From contig JAOTON010001676.1 of assembly GCA_034440635.1 (NCBI GenBank), positions 124,001 to 188,000 of the forward strand: a stretch of DNA of 64,000 nt, read 5' to 3'. The translations under genes were made by a program, and so were the position numbers. Numbering within the stretch: the stretch's first letter is position 1; every line of letters starts with the position of its first letter. Positions 45,165 to 57,228 of the stretch are shown in pieces. The DNA comes from Lepas anatifera (taxonomy: Eukaryota; Arthropoda; Thecostraca; Lepadidae). Under the pieces are notes generated by a model. The model ran no database searches and had not been told where the DNA came from. It worked only from the letters and a program-made list of their open reading frames with translations.

Positions 45165-45340
45165 GAGAGGATGAGGTGGCTTAGTGGATAGCACCTTTGT
45201 CCTCTAAGCCACTAGTCCCGGGTTCAAGTCCCGGTGGAGCTTTTGAATGATTTGATCTGATCCCAAAAATCCCTTCCAACAGGGTTGGCGATGCCGTATG
45301 ACCTTGGCAGTTGGTACGTCGTTAAACCCCAACCATTACC
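45165..45340 (+). mobile_element. tRNA-derived SINE, full length (176 bp)
   Basis: A box TGGCTTAGTGG at 45177-45187 and B box GGTTCAAGTCC at 45221-45231. The tRNA-like head ends about 45241. The body TTCCAACAGGGTTGGCGATG leads to tail GCCGTATGACCTTGGCAGTT then GGTACGTCGTTAAACCCC. Target duplication ATTGACAACTATT (45152-45164) and ATTGACAACAATT (45341-45353), 12 of 13 bases. Its layout resembles tRNA-derived SINEs described from ixodid ticks, but I cannot compare sequence here. Confidence 0.9.
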
Positions 45341-45353
45341 ATTGACAACAATT

Positions 45354-48300
45354 AAAAACAGCTTATGGATAACGGTGCATTTTCCATTCTTATAATTTTT
45401 GGGGGAAATAATGGTATTCAACGTCAAATAAAATTAGTGTATTTATAGTTTGGTCATAGTGACTCATAGTTTCTGAATAATATTTTCATTGAGTGAGTCT
45501 TAGGCCTTATTTTTATGTGATTTGTTTTGAATATTCTGGGATATTGACTGCTTCTCACGTATTGCTGTGAAGCATGGCAGATGATGCAGATAATTATTGT
45601 CTTTCTTTTCCTTATCATTGAAATCTCTGCGTTTTTTTATGAATTTGAACTCCAGATTTTAATCAGCTAGCGAAATAAATTCCGTACTTCCTTAAATATA
45701 CACGGGTTTATGAACCCGAAAAATAAAAATACGGCTGTCACATTCCGAAATCGATGGTTTTAATTTCAAAGCCAGAAAGGTTTCGCATATTCTGAAAGCA
45801 ATAACTAATGATTCTCCTTTGTGTAGATTTTTAAGGCAGATATCTCTGATTTAAATGTACAAAAAGCAATTGTGCCCTGGTCAAATGCGCCCAATCCAAA
45901 TATATGTTGAAAAATAGATTCCAAAGTCCTTCCGTATGGGTGAGATTTATTATAAAAAGTCATTGTGAATGCAAGAATACTAAATTAAAAAGTCTTCCAG
46001 GCCCTCCAGATGAAAGGCTTGGGAGGTAGCTGAGCCCCATTTGCTCTTATACTAATGCTTATTTCTGCCGTGCCATTGACTTAACATGGTACGAGGGAGG
46101 GTACTTCTTTACCACCTACTATGCCAAACAGGCTGGCTTGCAATGGGTTCTGAGCACATATGCCTGTCAGCCGGAATAATTTTGCCACATGTTAATCGCT
46201 TTGATGCAGTTATAGATAAATTGTTCTAGGCTGTCTATTTGGTCACACTACGGGCAATTGGGATTATCAGTAACTCTCCGCGTGAACAAAAATTTCTTGG
46301 TTGGTATAAAGCAATGCACAATTCGATACTGAAGTGTTTGCAGTCGAATGGACACGGTGCATGCAGTGTCCTGAAATTCAAAATTTTAAGTGGAAAACGT
46401 ATCTTTTTCAGATTTATTTAGGGCTCACCAGGGACTTGTTTTGACCTCACTTGGCAGAGGAATCCCGGGCATGAAAACCGGTACAATACACATCTAAATT
46501 ATGACAGTGAATACCCAAACCATATAAGTATAATTCCCAACCACCATTGATGTAATGTCTTGCCTGATTACGTCCCCTCGCCAATCTCAAACGCCAATAC
46601 TACTCATCCCACATACACCAAGAAAGATATGACAACATGTTAACGCCGCACAAAACACAAAACAATCCCGGACTGCCCCAAACTAGAATATAAAACCCAC
46701 AGAAAAAACACCAACGGTGACATGGAAAAAGTGAGCTAACAAAGGTTTTCTGGAGGTATAACAAACTTTGTCATGTCACAGAAGTTTCTGGCCCTTTCAA
46801 ATACAAAAGATGGCGCATACTTTTTGCCTAAGTCGGCTTGGGATTGGCTGCTACCAGATTTTCAGCCGAAGGAAATACTTCACGTGGGTATTTGTTCAGT
46901 GAGGCCGCTTGGATCGAGGTGCATTCGTTTTCGTCCACTTTTAATTTTCGACAATTATTTGCATTATAATAGGATACATGTCACATTTGAAAGGTTCAAA
47001 ATGAAACGTAGATTCCTATCAAGACCACCAATAATGTGGAAGTAATCTTATAATTTCCAGGGAGGCTGCCAAAGTCAACCCTGATTTTTGGACTATTTTT
47101 TAGTGTTGGTGACATTGAGGAATAAATTAGGATATATATTATTTTAATGAACAAAAGTTGGAAAGGAACACATTTTTTCTTCAAGAAAAATGAATAGGTA
47201 ATTTCTAGGTATTTTTATTATGCGGTTAAGAGCTTCCTTGAAATTTTCAAACGCTCAGAACAACATCGTGATTTCGGTAAAAATCTCCACGTTAAGTGGG
47301 GCCGATTCCACCTTTGAATATATTTCGTAAAATACAGATTTATTTTTCTTTTTGTTAGTTATTTCAAGTTGAAAAATATTTTAGCAACATTTCTAGCGTT
47401 CGATTGCCCTCAACCATGCGTTTATTAATGAGAAATGGGATTCCAAAGACATCCAAGTACCGAATTGGCCTCGGTGAAAAGGCCTCAGGTGGATTTTGTC
47501 CATTCAGAACAATGACGGCACTTTGTCGTATTTGGGGGCCGAAATGATCTCGGGTGTCATGAATGGGTGCGCAAGTGCACGCGGTGAGCTTTTTTAGTTA
47601 CTTCGGTAACCTTGGCGAGCCCTGTATTGAGGTGGGAATATCACCAGGGCAGAGAATACAGAATTTTGTGGTCAGTATGGTTGTTGGAAAGAATACTGGA
47701 AATTGAGTGAGTGCGTGGAAGGAATTTGAGTTTGCTGTTGGAAGGGATATTGTGGATGAAGGTTCATTTCTTATCCCTGATACTGCAACTTACCTTTCCG
47801 GAAATTCACGATTAATTGAACCACTTCTCCCATCTTAGATATCTACTGGAGATAGGTGGGTACCTACCTACTCAGTAGAGTACTGGGTGAGGTCATAATA
47901 CCTTGCAAAAGCTTTCCACAGCTCGGAGGAAGGCTCAGACTGTACCTTTTGTGCTTCATGATTTTTAAGGCTGGGTATGTTTGCTATTTTAGGCTATATA
48001 GGCTGGTGGTTTTCCCACATTGAAGCAAAATAATCCTGGCAGAGGTTGAGTGTTTAAACCCCACGTCTTGCATTAGATAATGGTAGCCTGTGTGATGCTT
48101 GCATGGGGGAAAGTTGGAGAATATCAAAATAAGGGGAAGAGGGATTTTATCTGGTTGGCTATTTATCATGGCATCAGGGTCAAATAATGTATTCTATATA
48201 TAAACATTAGAAATCATGTAGCTTCCTAGTTCTATGTTAATGGGTTAGAGAATCAGGGTTATGAGATCCTATCTATGTATATATGAGGTACCTACAATTG

Positions 48301-48774
48301 TGGAGTGTCAGAATGTTTTCATTCCACTAGTAGGTAGCAGAAGGATGCTTCTTCACTTCCATTCTACAGCAGATATTTTCATCTACTGTCAGTCAACAAA
48401 AAAAAATTGGTGGTAGTTGTTGCTTGTATTATGAAGGCACATAAATACGGTCCTAAATCAAAGTATTATCCTAAAAAAGTATTGGTTTGTTAAGAAGCAA
48501 TCCACAGGTCCAGGAAAAAGGCTGTGATGGGACTTGCAAGCCTGTAAATACTAAACAAAAAAGAGGCATGTTAAGAAGGCGGGGGATTTCGGCCTCTTTT
48601 TGGGATTTTGACCTCACTCTCCACCTTGCGTGAAAACAATTTCAGGACCCTGGGTGCATGAATAGGGTAATTAAAAAACGTGTTCCCAGTTCATGCGAAA
48701 ACCTTTGCCTTCCCAATTGACTATGGTGGTTGGGACATTACTGCTCATCCAGGACTGGTAAAAATGGAAGCAGT
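45354..48774. other. 3.4 kb of AT-rich DNA without a recognised feature
   Basis: No tandem array, transposon end or conserved coding motif was found. A 90-codon plus frame at 46773-47045 is not recognised. Ordinary intron or intergenic sequence is the simplest reading. Confidence 0.5.
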
Positions 48775-48883
48775 GCGCTGACTGTTTTTCGCTATCTAGC
48801 GTGGTCTTCGCGACCTTAGGGGGTTGGGTACCCACCCGCCGTCAATGCAAGGTGGTTCAGACCCTTGCCAAAGCGCGTGTTAA
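48775..48883 (-). mobile_element. TTAA element fragment, copy D subfamily
   Basis: Reversed, it starts TTAACACGCGCTTTGGCAAG, continues GAACCACCTT, GCATTGACGGCGGGTGGG and TACCCAACCCCC, and reaches CGCTAGATAGCGAAAAAC. This follows the left end of copy D. The other end is missing. Confidence 0.75.
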
Positions 48884-49281
48884 AAGCTTTGCCTCTTCCC
48901 ACCGGACTGCGCCCTTGCAGCTTTTCGTACGGTGATGTTCTTGTCGGGAACCTCATCCGTTTTGCAGTAAATATGCTCAATCTGCTGTCTTTGCAGCCTA
49001 CGAAGGAGCTGTCGTCTTGAACCTCAAATTGCAGAAACAGTCATTTGAGGGCTGAATCAGCTGCATTTAAAATGATATGCTAGAACTTCCATGGTCATGG
49101 CAGTAAGAACTATGAAAATCGATCTTCTAATTAAAGGGAGTGTCCCACTTGTATAATAGGTTTTGAACTGAAGTACCAGTTTTGTAGAGCGTGTCGAGAA
49201 ACAACTTTTGACATATTTCACATCACCTAAAGCTCTCTGTATATAATTTCCTCACGCTTATACGTTTAAAGTAGTGGGAGG
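48884..49281. other. No feature recognised
   Basis: Unique-looking DNA between the TTAA fragment and the 11-bp repeat. Confidence 0.5.
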
Positions 49282-49391
49282 GCATCACCTCTGCATCGCC
49301 TCTGCATCACCTCTGCATCACCTCTGCATCACCTCTGCATCGCCTCTGCATCACCTCTGCATCACCTCTGCATCACCTCTGCATCACCTCA
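49282..49391. repeat. 11-bp tandem repeat (CCTCTGCATCA)n
   Basis: About ten nearly perfect copies of CCTCTGCATCA, with A/G variation at one position. Low divergence suggests it is young and length-variable. Confidence 0.95.
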
Positions 49392-49620
49392 TTTCAAACC
49401 ATGGAAAAATATCTTTCCATCTGGCAGCTCATGCCGTCCATGCTGATTTTACCCTGTGTTGTTTTGACCTCTAACCTCCTCAAAGTAAATTCATAATTTT
49501 TTTTTAAAATTAATCCTTTATACATTAAAAGTATTAGTACTGTCATTATTTTATGAAAGACCAGTTAAACCTTAATGTCTAAATAGGGTATTGAAAATTC
49601 TCTAATCTGGTCTTGAGGTC
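49392..49620. other. No feature recognised
   Basis: AT-rich DNA up to the target duplication of hAT-like element 4. Confidence 0.5.
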
Positions 49621-50139
49621 AACGAAAGCATGGGTGTAATTTTCCCAATATCTTTGGGGGTGCTCAGCCGGTGGGGCGGCAACCTATAGGGGCGGCGGCA
49701 TTGCGGGGCACCCCCTCATCGCACCAAATCCGTTATTCATCGCTTTTTTAGCCTTTTATAGCACAGGGAAGATTCTATTTTAATGTTGGGCAGGTATTCT
49801 ACAGCTTTTTCGACACATGTTTGCTTTTTAGGCGACATCCCAAAGCTACATACGCGTCTTGCAATAATCCAATCTGAGTTGTAAATCTATCCACGATTGA
49901 AGTATATCAGTTTTGCGGGATTAAATTTTACGTTCGGAATGGTAGAGTGGATGGATATTGAAATGAAAGCAAAGGACTTAATCACTACGTGAAAAGAAAG
50001 CAAAAAAACTGATATCACTCCAAACAACGCGTATGTTGTTCTGTAAATATTAATAAATATGGCAGCTCCACTGTACCCGTACATGCCCTTTATTTTTGCC
50101 CTGACGCCCTTTTTTACCCTAGCACCCAGCGGCGGTAGG

Positions 50140-50559
50140 AACCAGTGCTGCAGTGATGAGCCCTGGGTGGCAGTTATAGACTAAGAACGGCACACATTAG
50201 GGTGGAAGTGATAAGCTGGGGGTGGCAGTAATTGGCCGGGGCGGCAAGAAGCAGGGCAAAGTCATAAGTCGAGGGCAGCAGTGATGAGCCAGGGCCAATA
50301 GCTATGAACTCGGAGCGATGCGAATCAGAGTGGAAGTGCTAAGGTGATGACGGCAGTGATGACTCGAGGGCAGCAGTTATGAACTAGGGGCGGCATGAAT
50401 CAGGGCGGAAATGATAGGGTGGGGAGGGGGCGGCATTGATAAGCCGGGGGCGACACGAATCAAGGCAAAGGGAAAAGCCGAGGACGGGAATGGTGAGCCG
50501 TAGGTAGTAGTTATAAAATACGGGTAGCACGAATCAGGGCGGAAAAAGATAAACTGGGG
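50140..50559. repeat. GGCGGCAGTGAT minisatellite, left part
   Basis: Units mix GGCGGCAGTGATGAGCCGGG and GGCGGCACGAATCAGGG. The array is cut by hAT-like element 5 and resumes at 53847. Confidence 0.85.
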
Positions 50560-51410
50560 CAGAGACGGCGGATTCCGGGGGGCAGGGTGTGCAGTTGCAT
50601 ACCCTGAAAAGAGTGAGGGTGTGCAAAAGTGTACTTTTTCACACTCGGTTTTGGATTGATCCGGGAAAGCGCCCCTGGATTTGGGCGGTGTCCCTGGCCG
50701 GCCAAGAAAAAATCAGGCCAAAACATCGCCTACCTGAAGAGGTAGGACCCTCTATGCAAAATGAAACAGTTTCACATATGAATGTCACAGGGGTGCAACT
50801 TTATGTTTTCGATTGAGGCGCACCCGGCTCGAAAGGGGGCCCGTACATGATGGGGGCCCGTAATTTGTTAATGAAAATGTGACCGAAAAAACGTTTTTTT
50901 CGACCGTTAGTGTTTGTCAAATACTCTGAAGTTGCACCGACCGCCGAAAGGATCTGAGGAATGATGTACCGAGCTTCGAGAGATGCGTACAACATGACCC
51001 AGATTTGACGACAAGATATGATACACTTTTTGACAGACAAATTTAAGAGTCTTAAATTTATCTGTATTTAAAATTCCACTAGAACTAACAAAAATGGAAA
51101 ACTTAAGTTTTCCAGAAATGAATTCAGAAATGAATTCATGCACATTTCTGACAAGAATGCCTAGAAATATATGAATAAAGAAAAGTAGTGCCGAGGGAGG
51201 GATGCCAAAATAACAAACATGCCAATTTATTAAACCAGTACTTATCGGAAGGCGCCCGGCTGCGCACGGTGGGGGGTGGTGAACTACGGGAGGTCGTAAG
51301 CAAGGCAAGGAGCCCGGCTAGAGCCAGAGGAGGCTTGGGTAGCCCAGAGGGAGCCTGAAATTATAGCGCGGTTCCCGGATACAACAAAGTGGGAGGAGTG
51401 GAGTCAGGGG

Positions 51411-51553
51411 CGGATTCAGGCCGATGGTGGGGGGGGGGGCAACGGGGCCCCAAATCGTAAAAAACATGGTTTTTGTTTGAAGAAAATCTGTAAAAATCGT
51501 CAAAATCGGGGGGATTGGGGGATTGCCCCGTTTGCCCCCCTGGATCCACTAGT
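51411..51553. mobile_element. Small palindromic MITE-like sequence
   Basis: The left part (CAGGGGCGGATTCAGG then a G-run and CAACGGGGC) mirrors the right part, which reversed reads CACTAGTGGATCCAGG, G-run, CAAACGGGGC. The middle is AT-rich. A target duplication was not identified. Confidence 0.5.
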
Positions 51554-51554
51554 G

Positions 51555-53480
51555 CTGTGATTCCTTGCAGACCACAGGGACACGGACAAACCATAGGAGC
51601 CCGTGAAAATTGCAGGCGGCCGGGTAGGCCACAGGGGGCCCGGGCATACCACAGGGGGCCCGGGCAGACCAAAGAGGGCCCAGGCAGACTAAAAGGAGCC
51701 CAGACCGCCCACAAGGGGCCCGGGCGAACCACACAGGACACAGGCACACTACAAAAAGCCCAAACCACCTACAAAGGGCCCGAGCAGACCACAGGGGCCC
51801 GGGCAGACGAAAAGGGACCAAGGCAGAATACAAGGAGCCCGGTTGCAGTCACAGAGGGCCCGGCTGAACCTAAATTTCCCGAGACGGCCAGAAATAGGGG
51901 CCCGGATGCAGTCAAAAAGGGCCTGAGAATATCGTTAGTGGCCCGTTTGCGGACACAGAGATTATGGGTGGCCCTAAAGGGGACCGCACCCAAGCAAGCA
52001 TGCCAGGGAGCCCGGCTGCAGCCACAGCAAGCCCAGATAGACCAAGGGGCCCCGCACTCATGGCAATGGCCCGTCCGTGGCATTAGAGGACCCGCGCCTC
52101 CTGGACCACAGGGAGCCCGGTTGCAGTCACAGGTCCCGGTTGCAGTCATAGGGCGCCCGGGTGGATCACAGGCGCCCAGTTGCGGTGACAGGGGCTCGGC
52201 CGGATCAAAGAGGGCCCAGTTGCAGTGACAGGGGGCCCGGGTGGATAACAGGGGCCCGGGTGGATTCCAGGGGCCCGGTTGCAGTCACAGGTAGACCGAT
52301 TGGACCACAGGGAATCCGTTTGCAGTCACAGGGGGCCCGGGCGGATCTCAGCGGGCCCGGTTGCAATCAAAGAGGGCCCGTGTGGATCACAGGGGGCCCA
52401 GGATGGATCACATAGGGCCCTGGGTGGATAACAGGGGGCCCAGGTTGATTACAGGGGGCCCGGTTGCAGTCAAAGGGGGCCCAGGTGGATTAAAAGGGAG
52501 CCCGGTTGCAGTCACAGGGGGCCCTGGTGTATCACAGGGGGGCCCGTTTGCAGTCACAGGGGGCCGGGTGGCTCACAGAGGGCCCGGTTGCAGTCACAGG
52601 GGACCCGGGTGGATCACAGATGGCCCGGGTGGATCATAACTGGCCTGGTTGTAATCACAGGGGGCCCGGGTGCATCACAGGGGGCCAGTTGCAGTCACAG
52701 GGAGCCCGGGTGGATCACAGAGGGCCCGGTCGCAGTGTCGCAGTCACAGGGGCTCCGGTGGATCACAGATGGCCCAGTTGCAGTCACAGGGGCCCGGGTG
52801 GATGACAGGGGCCCGGTTTCAGTCACAGGGGGCCCGGGTGGATCATAGATGGCACAATTTCAGTCACAGGGGGCCCGGGTGGATCTTAGGGGCCCAATTG
52901 TCATTAGAGGGGCCCGGGTTGCAGTCACAGGGGCCCCGGTGGATCACAGATGGCCTGGTCCCAGTCACAGGGGGCCCGGGTGTATCATAGGGGCCCAGGT
53001 GGATGATAGGGCCCGGTTGGAATCACAGGAAGCCCGGGTGGATTACAGGGGGCCCGGTTGCAGTCACAGGGGCCCGGGCGGATTACAGGGGGCCTGGCTT
53101 GATCACAGGGGCTCGGTTGCAGTCACAGGGGTGCGGGAGGATCACAGAGGGGCCCGGTTGCAGTCACAGGGCGCCGGATAGATCACAGGGGACCCGGCTG
53201 CAGTCACAGGGGCCCGGGTGGATTACAGGGGGCCCGGTTGCAGTCCACAGGGGGCGCAGGTGGATCACAGAGGGCCCGGTTAAATGACAGGAGGCCCGAG
53301 ACTGGCGGAATTAGGGACCCGGCTGCAGTCAAAGTGGGCCTGAAAATATCGTAAGGGGCCCGGTTGTTGACACCGAGGTTAAGGGTGACCCACAGGGGAC
53401 CCGCAAGCATACCAGGGAGCCTGGCCTCAGCCAAAGCTAGTCCAAGTAGCCCACTGGGGCCTGCAATCGTGACAGGGGAC
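51555..53480. repeat. GGGCCCGG minisatellite with alternating dimer unit
   Basis: From about 52100 on, two half-units alternate: GGTTGCAGTCACAGGGGGCC and GGGTGGATCACAGGGGGCCC, making a dimer of about 42 bp. The left part (51555-51850) uses AGACCACAGGGGGCCCGGGC units instead. Because 42 is a multiple of three, long open frames arise on both strands (237 codons at 51515); they are not genes. Confidence 0.9.
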
Positions 53481-53846
53481 CGGCTGTGTCCGCAGGGGCC
53501 CGCAACTTGGGATTGGGGGGCTCGTTGGGTCATTTGGGGGGCTTCTCCGAGCATTGGGGGCTCGAGCTCCCCAAATATATGGAATCTTGCGCCCCTGGAA
53601 TGTCATCATGTTCTATCCTCATCATATCCCCTGTCATCAAACCCGTTCGATGGAGAGCAAATAGACACAATTTATTCACTCAACGCAGCAAAATTATGTC
53701 GGCGCCCCCCCTCCCACTGAGTGGGCGCCCCTAGGAAGCCAAAGGCGCCCCCTGGGAATGGAGGCGCCCCCTGGAAAGGAAGGCGCGCCCTCCAGAAAAT
53801 CTTACACACCCTCCCGAAAATGGCATTCGCCGTCCCTGAGCTGGGG

Positions 53847-56250
53847 GCGGCAGTCATGAGCCCAGGGCGGCACGAATTAGAGCGGAAGGGATAAGTCAGG
53901 GGCGGTATTCATTAGCCGAGGCGGTAATGATGAGTTGAGGGCGGCATGAAACAGGGTGGCAGTAATAAGCCGGGGATAGATAGCACTGGTAAGCTACTGG
54001 CAGCAGTGATGACAGGGTGGCAGTGATAGGCAGGAGGCGGCAGTGATGAACCATGGCAGCATACATCAGGGTGGTAGTGATGAACTGGGGACGACATGAA
54101 TCACAGTGGTAAGACGGAGGCAGCATGAATCAGGGCAGCAATGCTGAGCCGGGGGGGCGACACATGTATTGGGGTGCTCAAATTATGATTGGGGGTGCTC
54201 GCACAGCCCAAATAGGTAAAAAATTGACCCATGGCTGACACTAAAACAATAAAAGCACGGCAGCAGCAGTCTGCTATTTACACGGTTTGGGAAATTCCTC
54301 CAATAGGCAAACAGAGAACGATTAGACGATAGTGGGCTGCTGTTTGCTTTCTGGAAGAGTGTTAGAGATTCCTGCTGACAAATTGTGCTGACAGCAGGGC
54401 CTAAGTTTGACCAGTTTTGGGGGCCATGGCTGGATAAATCTCCTTGGTAGTGATAAACCAGGGGTGGCAGTGATCAGCTGGAGGTGGCAGTGTGGATTGG
54501 AAGGAGGAAGTTTCTAACCAGGGGCCGCCCATATATTGGTTAGTTTAAAACAGGGAGCTAGGAGTGGCGTGAATCAGGGCAGCAATGATTAATTAGGGCG
54601 GCAGTGATGAACCAAGGGCGGTAGTGATCAGTCGGGAGACGGTCCATCATCATATTTAGGGTTTTAGGACGCGCCGTCACCTAGGGTCATACGGCGCTCA
54701 TATCACGAAATAACATACGTAAATAGAATATTTCCGCACGAGACTCAACAAGTCAGGTGGGAAAATAGATCAGGCTGTGAAAATTCTATCAGAAAATTAT
54801 ATAAAAGATATATATAAAAGAAATACAAATACTATAAAAATGGCATAGACAATTTCACACGACAGACTACGGTCAGCGAGTAGGTAACATGAAACTCGAC
54901 GTTATGTAAAACATGAAAGACTACTAGGATGAATGTATCAAATCAAAACTAACGCTCCTCAGATATGACATGATGCTAGTGATATCTACAGATGGATGCT
55001 ATCCCAGAACGCTCACTGCTCCGGGAGACGTCAGCAATGAACCAGGGGCGGCAGTGATCGCCAGGGGCGGCAGTGATCAGCTGGGGGCGGCAGTGATCAG
55101 CCAGGGGGCGGAAATTATCAGCCAGGGGACAACAGTGATCAGCCAGGGGCGGCATTTATCAGACAGAGGGTGGTAGTGATCAGCCAGGGGCGGCAGTAAT
55201 AAAATAGGGGCGGCAGTTATCAGCCAGGGGCGGCAGTGATCAGCCATGGGGCGGCAGTGATCAGCCAGGTGCAGCAGACATCAGCCAGGGGGGCGGCAGT
55301 GATCAGCCATGGGCAGCAGTTATTAGCCAGGGGCGGCAGTTATCAGTCAGGGGGCGGCAGTTACCAGTCAGGAGGCGGCAGTGATTTGCCAAGGGGCGGC
55401 AGTGATTAGCCAGATGCGGCAGTTAGCAGCCAAGGGGCAGCAGCTATCATTCAAGGGGCGGTAGTGATCAGTCAGGTGCGGCAGTTATCAGCCAAGCGGC
55501 GGCAGTTATCAGTCAGGGGGCGGTAGTGATCAGCCAGAGGGCGGCAGTTACCAGCCAGGGGACGGCAGTTATCAGCCAGCGGCGGCAGTGGTCAGCCATG
55601 GGCACACAGTTATCTGCCAGGGGGTGGCAGTGATCAGCCAGGAGGCGGCTTTTATCAGTCAGGGAGCGGCAGTGATCAGCCAGGGGCGGCAGTTATCAGT
55701 CAAGGGCCGGAATTTATCAGTCAAGGGGCGGCAGTGATCAATCAGGGGGCGGGAGTTACCAGCCAGAGGCGGCAGTGATCAGCCATGGGCAGCAGTTATC
55801 GCCGGGTGGGGGCAGTTATCAGTCAGGAGGCGGCAGTGATCCGCCAGGGGGCGGCAGTGATGCGCCAGGGGGCGGCAGTGATGCGCCAGGGGTCGGTAGT
55901 GTTCAGCCAGGGGCGGCAGTTAGCAGCTAAGGGGCAGTAGCTATCAGTCAGGGGGGCGGCAGTTGTCAATCAGCCAGGGGCGGCAGTATCAGCCAGGGGG
56001 CGGTAGCAATCAGTCAGGGGCGGCGGTTATCAGCCAGGGGGCGGCAGTATTCAGGCGGGGGCGGCAATGATGTGGTGTCACAAATCATCAAATCATGGAG
56101 AAAGTGATAAGCCAGGCGGCATTGATAAGCTAGAGGTGGAACCAATCAGGGTTCATCCGGTACGGGGAAACTTGTCAGGGGCGGCACGAATCAGGGCGGC
56201 AGTGATAAAATAGGGTGACACTGTTCAGGGTGGCGGTGATAAGCCAGGGG
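53847..56250. repeat. GGCGGCAGTGATCAGCCAGG minisatellite, right part
   Basis: Units of about 20 bp. They are diverged at 53847-54633 and more regular at 55031-56050 (GGCGGCAGTGATCAGCCAGG, with TTATCAGTCAGG variants). A truncated LINE (54642-55022) and an internal copy of the element 4 subterminus (about 54162-54215, plus some 240 bp of non-array DNA) interrupt it. Confidence 0.9.
54642..55022 (-). mobile_element. 5'-truncated copy of the I-clade LINE (3' end only)
   Basis: The sequence from CATCATCATATTT through GGGTCATACGGCG to AACGCTCCTCAGATATGACAT parallels 60525-60930 of the LINE at the right edge, about 380 bp. The target duplication GGGAGACG is at 54634-54641 and 55023-55030. It inserted into the GGCGGCAGTGAT array of hAT-like element 4. 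Confidence 0.9.
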
Positions 56251-56358
56251 CGGCACATGTATTGGGGGTGCTCGGCACATGATTGGGGGTGCTTAAATTA
56301 GGATTGAGGGTGCTCAGGCACCCCCAAAGGGATGGAAAGTTACACCCCTGAACGAAAG

Positions 56359-57228
56359 GTCACTGTACATGCGCACGAGAGCGTATGGGGACGGAGGGTA
56401 TCAAGGGAACCAGTGGACCGATTTTGTTGACATTTAACAAGGGAACGATATCACCCGTACAACATACATGGTGTCATATTAAAGCTTCACTGTTCTGCGC
56501 ATGCGCAGTAGGAGTTCATGTGTCAGATAGCACATTAACAGAGGAAAAACCAGCATGCCAAAAGAAATCATGGTAGTTTTGCCACCTTTGATCACGACAA
56601 AAGTCACTGCGCATGCGCATTAGAGCTTGTGGTGTACCATGTGATAGTTATGCCTCTCATGGTGTTCTAGTGTCCATGGTGTCATGACATTCGGCCTGTT
56701 AAACATGGTGTTCCATCTGTCATGTGCTGGTTCTGAGCACACGGCAGCTACGGCGTTGAAATTTACACGGCTCGTTAGGAAATTTAATTCCCGTCATTTC
56801 ATTACCTCATACCCCTCCCCCACTTACTTACAACGGTCGTAGAGGTATAAGTTGCTAAAGGGATTTCAAAGGGGTCATTTTATAGTTACAATTTTGCCGC
56901 AGACCAAGATTTCGTATGGTTGAAATCAATGTAAGAGGATGAAATTTTGCATGGAGCCAGCTAAAAGGCATATATCGATATTTAAACAGGCTGAAAATAA
57001 TTTTAACGCCGGTGTACCTTTGGTAAAATATGATACCGGTACTGTTAATCGCGGAATTTTAATCCGGGATTCTGGTAAGCGAGTGAATTTGTCTGCACTA
57101 CGCTTCAGTTTTGCAAGACGTGTTTCTCGTGTACATTGTGCGTGAGGTTTTAGCTGGGGGGAGGGGGAGGAGGGGGGGTTAGAGGGAATTGAACACTGGT
57201 GTGGTTATGTGACGTGCATTCTTGGTGC
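56359..57228. other. No gene; repeated TGCGCATGCGCA motifs
   Basis: CTGCGCATGCGCAGT (about 56496) and CTGCGCATGCGCATT (about 56610) are palindromic, with a related CATGCGCACGAGAGC at 56369. Each is preceded by CACTG. They match the NRF-1-type consensus but also look like a small repeat family. A 68-codon frame at 56939 is not recognised. Confidence 0.4.

Larger units (their letters stand above)
50560..53838. mobile_element. Array-bearing hAT-like element 5 (3,279 bp), nested in element 4
   Basis: Left end CAGAGACGGCGGATTCC; right end reversed CAGGGACGGCGAATGCC, both followed inward by GGGTGTG. Flanks are AACTGGGG (50552-50559) and AGCTGGGG (53839-53846), an 8-bp duplication with one mismatch. 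It carries a GGGCCCGG minisatellite (51555-53480) and a small repeat at 51411-51553. Since the flanks are array sequence, the duplication is less decisive than for elements 2-4. Confidence 0.8.
49629..56350. mobile_element. Array-bearing hAT-like element 4 (6,722 bp)
   Basis: The left end CATGGGTGTAATTTTCC and the right end, reversed, CAGGGGTGTAACTTTCC are inverted repeats, each followed inward by CTTTGGGGGTGC. The 8-bp duplication AACGAAAG is exact at 49621-49628 and 56351-56358. Inside are a GGCGGCAGTGATCAGCC minisatellite, hAT-like element 5, and a truncated LINE. A copy of its right subterminal region (CACATGTATTGGGGTGCTC) also occurs internally at about 54162. No transposase is visible. 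Confidence 0.9.

Noticed and set aside
45172..45241. Functional tRNA gene
   Set aside because: A and B boxes are present, but the sequence continues into a SINE body with LINE-like tail and is flanked by target duplications. Cloverleaf pairing is poor.
51515..52228. 237-codon open frame on the plus strand
   Set aside because: It runs through the GGGCCCGG minisatellite; unit length divisible by three keeps frames open on both strands. Composition is simple Gly/Pro/Arg/His repeats with no domain.
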